Assembly: GCA_019454045.1 (NCBI GenBank)
Contig: SKCR01018458.1
Span: forward strand, 124,001 to 188,000
Reading direction: 5' to 3'
DNA: 64,000 bases
Origin: Zanthoxylum bungeanum
Taxonomy: Eukaryota > Streptophyta > Magnoliopsida > Sapindales > Rutaceae
This document shows positions 58,465 through 64,000 of the stretch, one piece after another (positions within the stretch are counted from its first letter, which is position 1; each line of letters starts with the position of its first letter). The notes beneath the pieces are model-generated. The model did not search any database. It saw only the letters and a list, made by a program, of their open reading frames with translations, and was not told where the DNA came from. A program made the position numbers and the translations under genes.

Positions 58465-60412
58465 GTTAGTAATCTTAAACAGTCCATAGAGATCAAACAA
58501 AGCGGGTATTTTATTTGTGGTTTATCTATAGGTGCGGTCCATTCTATATTTGTATGGCGACCTTGATCCGGGATCGTCCATGTAGAGACATGAGAATGGA
58601 GGCACCTTGTATGATGTGATCATATAGGACTGGAACCAGATGGAAATGACATTCTTATAATATCCATTAAACAAAGAAAGTCATTTCGATCTACTAGATG
58701 GTCATTTATGGATTGATCTTAATCCTGAGTGTACTACGAACTCCTGCATGACAGGCTATGTCCTTTGATTTACAAAGGTGAGGTTGGTGTAGCAGTCCCG
58801 ACCAATAGCTACGTACTTTGGGGGCATGGTCTGTTATGTAGCTGGGAACGTTTTACATAGATATGGAGTTCACTCCTTCTTGCGAGAAGTAGAGGAGTAT
58901 CTTTCTTAAGGATTGTTTCGGTACTTGAACGGTTAAAGCACTCAAGTATTTATATTACGAATAGAAAGATTAAAATTCATAATGGTTATGCATAAATCGT
59001 TCATTAGAGAATCAATGGTACTTAAGGTAAAAATAATTAGAGGGGTATAATGGACATTATGACCCAGCTCTAATTACGAGATACTCGTGAATGGTCAATT
59101 CGTATGTAGTGACTATATCGATGGACACCGACTTGGTTCGGCTTAATATATCATTTGCGGCAATGAGAGTGCAACTTTGGGTTTTTAATGGAATGACTCG
59201 GAGTTAATAATTCAGAATATTTAATTAAGAGCTTAATTAATATTTCAAGATTATTGGAGTTCGGAATCGTAGGTCCATTTGGTCCCCGTGCTAGTTCGAT
59301 TTACTATAGCAGATTTAATATAATTGGATAGTCCAATTATATACTCACAAAGGTATGAATATTATTAATATGATTAATAATATTATTTTGTCACACTTGA
59401 AACTTTATATTAAAAGTTAATATATGGTCTTATTAAATATATGATATTTAAACACATGTTATTTAATTATATTAGATATAATTAAATGAAAGGTTAAGTT
59501 AGTAATTTCCAAATTTTGGGTTTTGGAAACCCTTGGATTTAATTTGGAAGATACAAATCGTTAAATGGCATTTAACCTTTTATTTTTGTAACATATCTTT
59601 TATTATGGTAATTAAATTTGGTGTTACAAAATTAATTAAAAAAAAGGACATGTGTGGTCTATTCTTTGATGGTGGGAGGGGATAGGGTTTTATTTTATTT
59701 TGTAAAATTAAACCCTAAGTATAAAAAGGAAAATATGATTTTTCTTTTGACAAGCCTCTCATTCTAACTCTAGCCTCCATCTTTTTTTTCTCCAAATCCT
59801 CTCAAGTTGTTGAGAAAACAAAAGAAGAACAAAAGATAAATAAAAATAAAATAACAAATATTGTTGTGTGACTTTATCTTTAAATAGTTTAGGGATTGTT
59901 TATGTGAGTCTTCCCCACACAAGTTTTCATTGATAACGAGACATAGCTCGGAAGACTTGTGGTGTCGAACATATTCATCTTCATCTCTTTCTTCTTTGTA
60001 CACGGCAGTGAGGCATTGTTTTGCTTACTGCCGCCCTATTACTTGGTGAAACGAAACTCGTTTTGGTTTCGTTTTAATCCAGTTTTTTTGGGGAATATTT
60101 TGTGGTGTTTTGGGGCTGTGTTGAGGCTGTTTTCAAGTGAAAAATCAGAACCAAAACACAACCACTGTCTGCGCTTTTCAGGGGCTGTTTCGGCAATGCA
60201 CTGTGAGCATATCGGGTCCAAAATAGTCCAGTTTTTTTCTGGCTATTCGGGGACTGTTCCGGGGCTGGAATTTTATCTAAAATTGAAGCAAAATTTAGTG
60301 GGTGTGGCAGTAGCATTCGATAATTAAAGGAGAAGGGCATAAAAAATTTTCAAGTCTGATCCGTGTGCCTAAACCGTTTCCGCTGCACAAGGAAAGAGTT
60401 TCCTACAGTTGC

Positions 60413-61760
60413 AGGGACTGGGGGTCATTAAGATTCTTAATCCAGGCGAGATGCAGCTGCGTTTTGGGAATGTAGATTCTTTATCTGCAGTAGCCGTTGG
60501 CGAATACGAGATTCATCTATCCAGAGGCAGTATCATTTTGAAAGATTGTGTTTTTGTACCTGGTTGTGTAGCTAATATTATATCCCTCTTTGTATTAGAT
60601 ACAAAAGGATATCATGTACATATTAAGAATCGTTTTATGTATATATATGATATGAATGATGTTTTGTTACACAAATGTTCAAATTCGCAAGGTCATTATA
60701 TTTTGCATGCCATTAGATATGTTTATGAAATTGGGGATAATAAACGTAAAAGATCTGAAATAACTGATACTGAATTGTGGTATATGCGGTTAGGTCATAT
60801 AGGTGTACGACACCTGACCCAGTTGGTTAAGAATGGTCTGATTGAGAATCTAACCATACAATCTTTTCAAACTTATGAATCTTGTATTCATGGTAAAATG
60901 ACCAAAGCCCCATTTATTGGTGTTGGACATCGGGCCACAGACTTATTGGAACTCATACATAGTGATGTATATGGTCCTATAAGTCAAACTGCTCATAGTG
61001 GTTTTTCTTACTTCGTAACATTTACTGATGATTTGTCATGGTATGGTTATGTTTATTTGATAAAACATAAATCGGAAACCTTTGAAAAGTTCAAAGAATT
61101 TCGAAACGAAGTAGAAAAATAAACTGGTAAATTCATCAAATGCCTTCGATCAGATCAAGACAGTGAATATATGAGTAGTGAATTTACCGAGTATCTTAAA
61201 GAGAATGGGATTCTCGTTCAATGTACTCCTCCGAGTACTCCACAACACAATGGAGTATGTGAAAGGAGAAATCAGACTTTATTGGATATGTTTTGATCCA
61301 TGTTGATTTTTATAGATCTGCCTTACTTTTTGTAGGGATATGCTCTTTTAACTGCTGCACATCTGCTGAATATGGTTCCTTTTAAAGTTGTTCCCACTAC
61401 TTCATATGAGATATGGGTTGGTAGGAAACCAAACCTTAATTATATTAAGGTTTGGGGCTGTCATGCATACGTCAGAGTGACGTAGCAGGATAAACTTTTG
61501 CCTCGATGGCGAAAGGTTATAATTGTTGGATATCCTTCGAATTCCAAGGGATATCAATTCTATGAACCCGAGCATGGAAATGTGTTCGTAGCATTTTGCC
61601 ATATTTCTTGAAGAAGAATTTTTGGCAGAAGGTGGTAATCATAGAAGGGTTGAGCTTGATGAAGTCCAACCTATATAGATGACAGTCCGATAGAGGAATC
61701 ACAGGTTCAGACAAAAGCAGAATCTTTTAGTTCCACTCTCCGTAGGTCTACTAGGATATC
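60413..61760 (+). pseudogene. Pre-integrase and integrase of element D
   Basis: This continues D pol beyond E. The frame 60409-61122 reads from GLGVIKILNPGEMQLRFGN through the zinc region (LWYMRLGHIGVRHL, YESCIHGKMTKAPF) to SDVYGPIS, the first catalytic Asp. The second lies in RSDQDSEYMS (near 61150) and the Glu in NGVCERRNQTLL (near 61250). Stops at 61122 and near 61297 and 61335 break the frame. The trailing part includes VGYPSNSKGYQFYEPEHGN. Glu and both Asp positions are kept. Confidence 0.9.
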
Positions 61761-61776
61761 GAGGCCTCCTGAGCGC

Positions 61777-62860
61777 TTGTATTTGATACAAGACAAGAGT
61801 CTCGATGTGCTCCTTGTTGATGAGATTGATCCATATACCTACAGAGAAGTAATGTTAGACATTGATTCCGCTAATTGGCAGGAAGCCATGAATTCCGAAA
61901 TAGACTTTATGCATCCGAATCAAGTATGGGACTTGGTTCCGCTTCCTGAGGGAATTGTTCCCGTTGATTTAAATGGGTTTACAAAAGGAATCGTGGGCCT
62001 GATGAGAAGGTTGAAACCTTCAAAGCCCGACTGGTTGCTAAAGGTTACACTCAAAGGCCAAGTGTGGACTATAATGAAACATTTTCACTAGTAGCGATGC
62101 TAAAGTCTATTAGGATTTTGTTGGCTATCGCTACTTACCATGATTATGATATTTGACAAATTGATGTCAAAACGACTTTTCTTAATGGGTTTCTTGATGA
62201 AGAAATCTATATGGAACAGCCGGAGGGTTTTGTCTCCAGCTAAAATTCTGGCATGGTATGTAAGCTTAAGAAGTTTATTTATGGGCATATACAAGCTTCG
62301 CGGAGTTGGAATCTTCGTTTTGATGAGGTAATCAGATTGTCTGATTTTCTCAAAAATGAAGAAGAACCTTGTGTTTATAAGAAGGTTAGTGGGAGTATGA
62401 TCGTGTTCTTAGTGCATTATGTTGACGACATCTTGATAATTGGAAATGATCTTGGAATGATGCAGGGTGTTAAAGCATATCTCTGTAAAAACTTCTCCAT
62501 GAAAGACCTGGGTGAAACTTCCTATATACTTGGTATAAAACTCTATAGAGATAGAGAAAGGAAGCTGATTGGGTTATCCCAATCTTCGTACATAGATAAG
62601 ATCCTAGAAAGGTACAACTTTAGCAATTGTAAAGTTGCTAATATACCTTTTCGACATGGCATTCATCTTTCGAAGAAGATGTGTCCTCAGACTGAAGATG
62701 AAAAGGCTAGAATATCTAGTCAGCCTTATGCATCATGCTTAGGAAGCATTATGTATGCTATATTATGTACGAGACCTGATATTAGTCATGCAGTAAGCTT
62801 ACTAGCAGATATCAGTGAAATCTAGGTAACGACCATTGAATGGCCGTTAAACATATCCTA
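61777..62860 (+). pseudogene. Reverse transcriptase of element D
   Basis: The frame 61777-62091 holds the N-terminus (ANWQEAMNSEIDFMHPNQVW), then frames shift through 62100-62250 (DVKTTFLNGFLDEEIYMEQP). The main frame 62253-62825 carries YGHIQASRSWNLRFDEV, the catalytic HYVDDILIIGND, SSYIDKILERYNFSNCKVAN and CTRPDISHAVSLLA. The YVDD motif is intact, but at least three frameshifts and stops separate the pieces. Confidence 0.9.
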
Positions 62861-62869
62861 AAGTAAGGT

Positions 62870-63396
62870 ACTAAAGATAAGTTTCTTATTTATGGAGAAG
62901 GTGATTTACAGATAAGAGAATATACAGATTCTGACTTTCAGTCAGATCCTGATGATAGAAAGTCCATCTCAGGTTTTGTATTCACTCATAATAATGCTGC
63001 AGTCAGTTGGAAGTATTCCAAACAAGGATCAACAGCTGATTCCACCACTGAGGCCGTATATGTTGCAGCATCAGATGCTGCAAAAGAAGCTGTATGAATT
63101 AGAAAATTTATCACTGAATTGGGAGTTGTCCCAAACGTCGACGATTCGATCTCGTTGTTCTGTGATAACAGTGGTACCGTTGCACAAGCAAAAGAACTGA
63201 GAGCACATCGGAAATCGAAACATATAGAACGAAAGTACCACATTAATCGTGAGATCATCGCTCGAGGAGATGTTGCCATATGTAAGATATCTGGAGAGGA
63301 CAACATAGCAGACCCGTTTACGAAGGCCTTTCCTCTGAGACTATATGATAAATATGTAGAGGCGATGGGTATTAGATACAATCAAATTTGGCACTA
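62870..63396 (+). pseudogene. RNase H of element D
   Basis: Visible motifs in order are EYTDSDFQSDPDDRKSISGF (62915-62975), STADSTTEAVYVAASDAAKE with Glu-to-Val change in the second E position, a stop near 63096, then LFCDNSGTVAQAKELRAHRK and GEDNIADPFTKAFPL. The frame stops at 63396. The polypurine tract AATGGAAGAAAA follows at 63400-63413. Confidence 0.88.
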
Positions 63397-63413
63397 GAAC
63401 AAATGGAAGAAAA

Positions 63414-64000
63414 CATTAGAGTTGGTGCTCGGCGCACCAAATTTTATTTTATTTATTGTAAATACGTTGTATATTATATTTTATTATGAATAAAATTAAG
63501 TAATTTTCATCAATATAATCTTATATATGGTAAATGCGTAAAAACCTTAGAATGAATAGTTGTGACATAATTACAAAAACGCCACAATTGTTACTGAGAT
63601 ATGTCACAATATGATTCATTATTAAAATTATTCCTAGTCAAGGTTTACATACCTGGTCAGCTAGTAAACCCATGAAACTGGTACGTGTCATATATTAGAA
63701 TTGTTCTAATGGTTTGTCTCAGTAAACCATTGTGAGACTCATATAGAATCGTAGGTATTTATTGGATAAATACTGAACGACTTATTTAAAGATTCTTGAT
63801 AGATGGTACACCAACGTCAATAGGAATCTTTACGAGTCGAATAGCATATTAGCTCCTTTAACTTGAGATACCACTGTGGATATGTGAGATATCCTCCATA
63901 CTTTGATGACAGTCACGTCAACGATCTTTTAAGATCAAACCTCCGCATGTTCATTGGGTATGGACTGATACTCACGATATCATGTGATGTATCCAGAGAG
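63414..64000 (+). repeat. 3' LTR of element D, leaving the window
   Basis: This matches 19010-19600. It starts CATTAGAG where the 5' copy has TGTTGGAG, so the terminal TG is mutated. Substitutions and small indels are frequent, more than between the LTRs of C. Confidence 0.9.

Larger units (their letters stand above)
28367..60407 (+). mobile_element. Copia element E, interrupted by G, H2 and F
   Basis: This is a Ty1/copia element with TSD GTTGC (28362-28366 and 60408-60412). The LTRs are 28367-30519 and 54916-60407, the latter interrupted by F. Its own sequence totals about 10 kb. It has a degraded Met-tRNA primer site, a leader of about 1.7 kb split by G, gag from 47501, protease, integrase split from reverse transcriptase by H2, RNase H to 54901 and a polypurine tract. 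Subtracting G, H2 and F leaves two LTRs of 2,153 and 2,138 bp. It is the same family as A. Confidence 0.93.
54916..60407 (+). repeat. 3' LTR of element E, holding element F
   Basis: It aligns to 28367-30519 once F (55116-58464) and one TSD copy are removed, leaving 2,138 bp. Its second base is T where the 5' LTR has G. It ends TTTCCTACA at 60407, followed by the TSD GTTGC. Confidence 0.92.
19010..64000 (+). mobile_element. Copia element D, split by C and E, 3' end off window
   Basis: This is a Ty1/copia element. It has a 5' LTR (19010-21372), a Met-tRNA primer site, gag (22121-22930), a protease fragment (28199-28361), and integrase, reverse transcriptase and RNase H (60413-63396). Its 3' LTR begins at 63414 and leaves the window. 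Element C cuts the gag zinc knuckle and element E cuts just after the protease motif. Reading across the two insertions restores one collinear polyprotein order. Its far TSD cannot be checked here. It is a different family from A/E and B/C. Confidence 0.92.

Noticed and set aside
19010..64000. Endogenous pararetrovirus or other viral insertion
   Set aside because: All polymerase regions have copia order (protease, integrase, reverse transcriptase, RNase H) with LTRs and TSDs. No movement or coat protein is seen.

Overview
The window is plant nuclear DNA, almost certainly from an angiosperm and probably a eudicot. It has long AT-rich LTRs, Ty1/copia polyproteins primed by the initiator-Met tRNA (TGGTATCAGAG), a Ty3/gypsy-type element primed by tRNA-Asp, a hAT transposon, and a plant-type LOG cytokinin-activating enzyme copy carried inside a retroelement. 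I see no intact host gene, no rRNA or tRNA gene and no CRISPR array. Essentially every base belongs to a nested set of transposable elements. I resolved it by finding LTR ends (TG...CA), target-site duplications (TSDs), primer binding sites, polypurine tracts and protein domains by eye.

Layout. Left block, about 1-17354: copia element A on the minus strand, with its 3' LTR leaving the window at base 1. Two insertions interrupt it. Copia element B (381-10261, plus, TSD TCTAG) lies in the last codons of its RNase H. Solo-LTR-like element H1 (12606-15634, TSD ATTAG) lies in its integrase. A stops matching its relative E at about 17354. Region I (17355-19009) is a fragment of an unassigned LTR-like repeat.

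Right block, 19010 to the window end: copia element D (plus) has its 5' LTR at 19010-21372 and its 3' LTR starting at 63414. D is split twice. Copia element C (22934-28193, minus, TSD TTAAC) sits in D's gag zinc knuckle. Copia element E (28367-60407, plus, TSD GTTGC) sits just after D's protease motif. E is split three times: by non-autonomous gypsy-type element G in its leader (31444-46739, TSD CCACT), by H2 between integrase and reverse transcriptase (49720-53141, TSD TCGAC), and by LTR element F in its 3' LTR (55116-58464, TSD GTTAG). A hAT transposon (32721-35829, 8-bp TSD) sits inside the 5' LTR of G. The deepest stack is I > D > E > G > hAT.

Families: A and E are one copia family. B and C are a second, with LTRs of about 2 kb. 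D is a third. F and G share their 3' internal region. H1 and H2 are one family. Nearly all coding regions are decayed by stops and frameshifts. The exception is a 399-codon open frame in G.

The most interesting content is in G. It carries a full-length intronless copy of a LOG gene, an LTR dense in ACGT-core (G-box/ABRE-like) motifs, a 3' LTR whose promoter-bearing segment is tandemly triplicated, and a 5' LTR that looks chimeric with two TATA boxes. A 94-96 bp module with complementary ends is also shared between the leader of E and the H elements.
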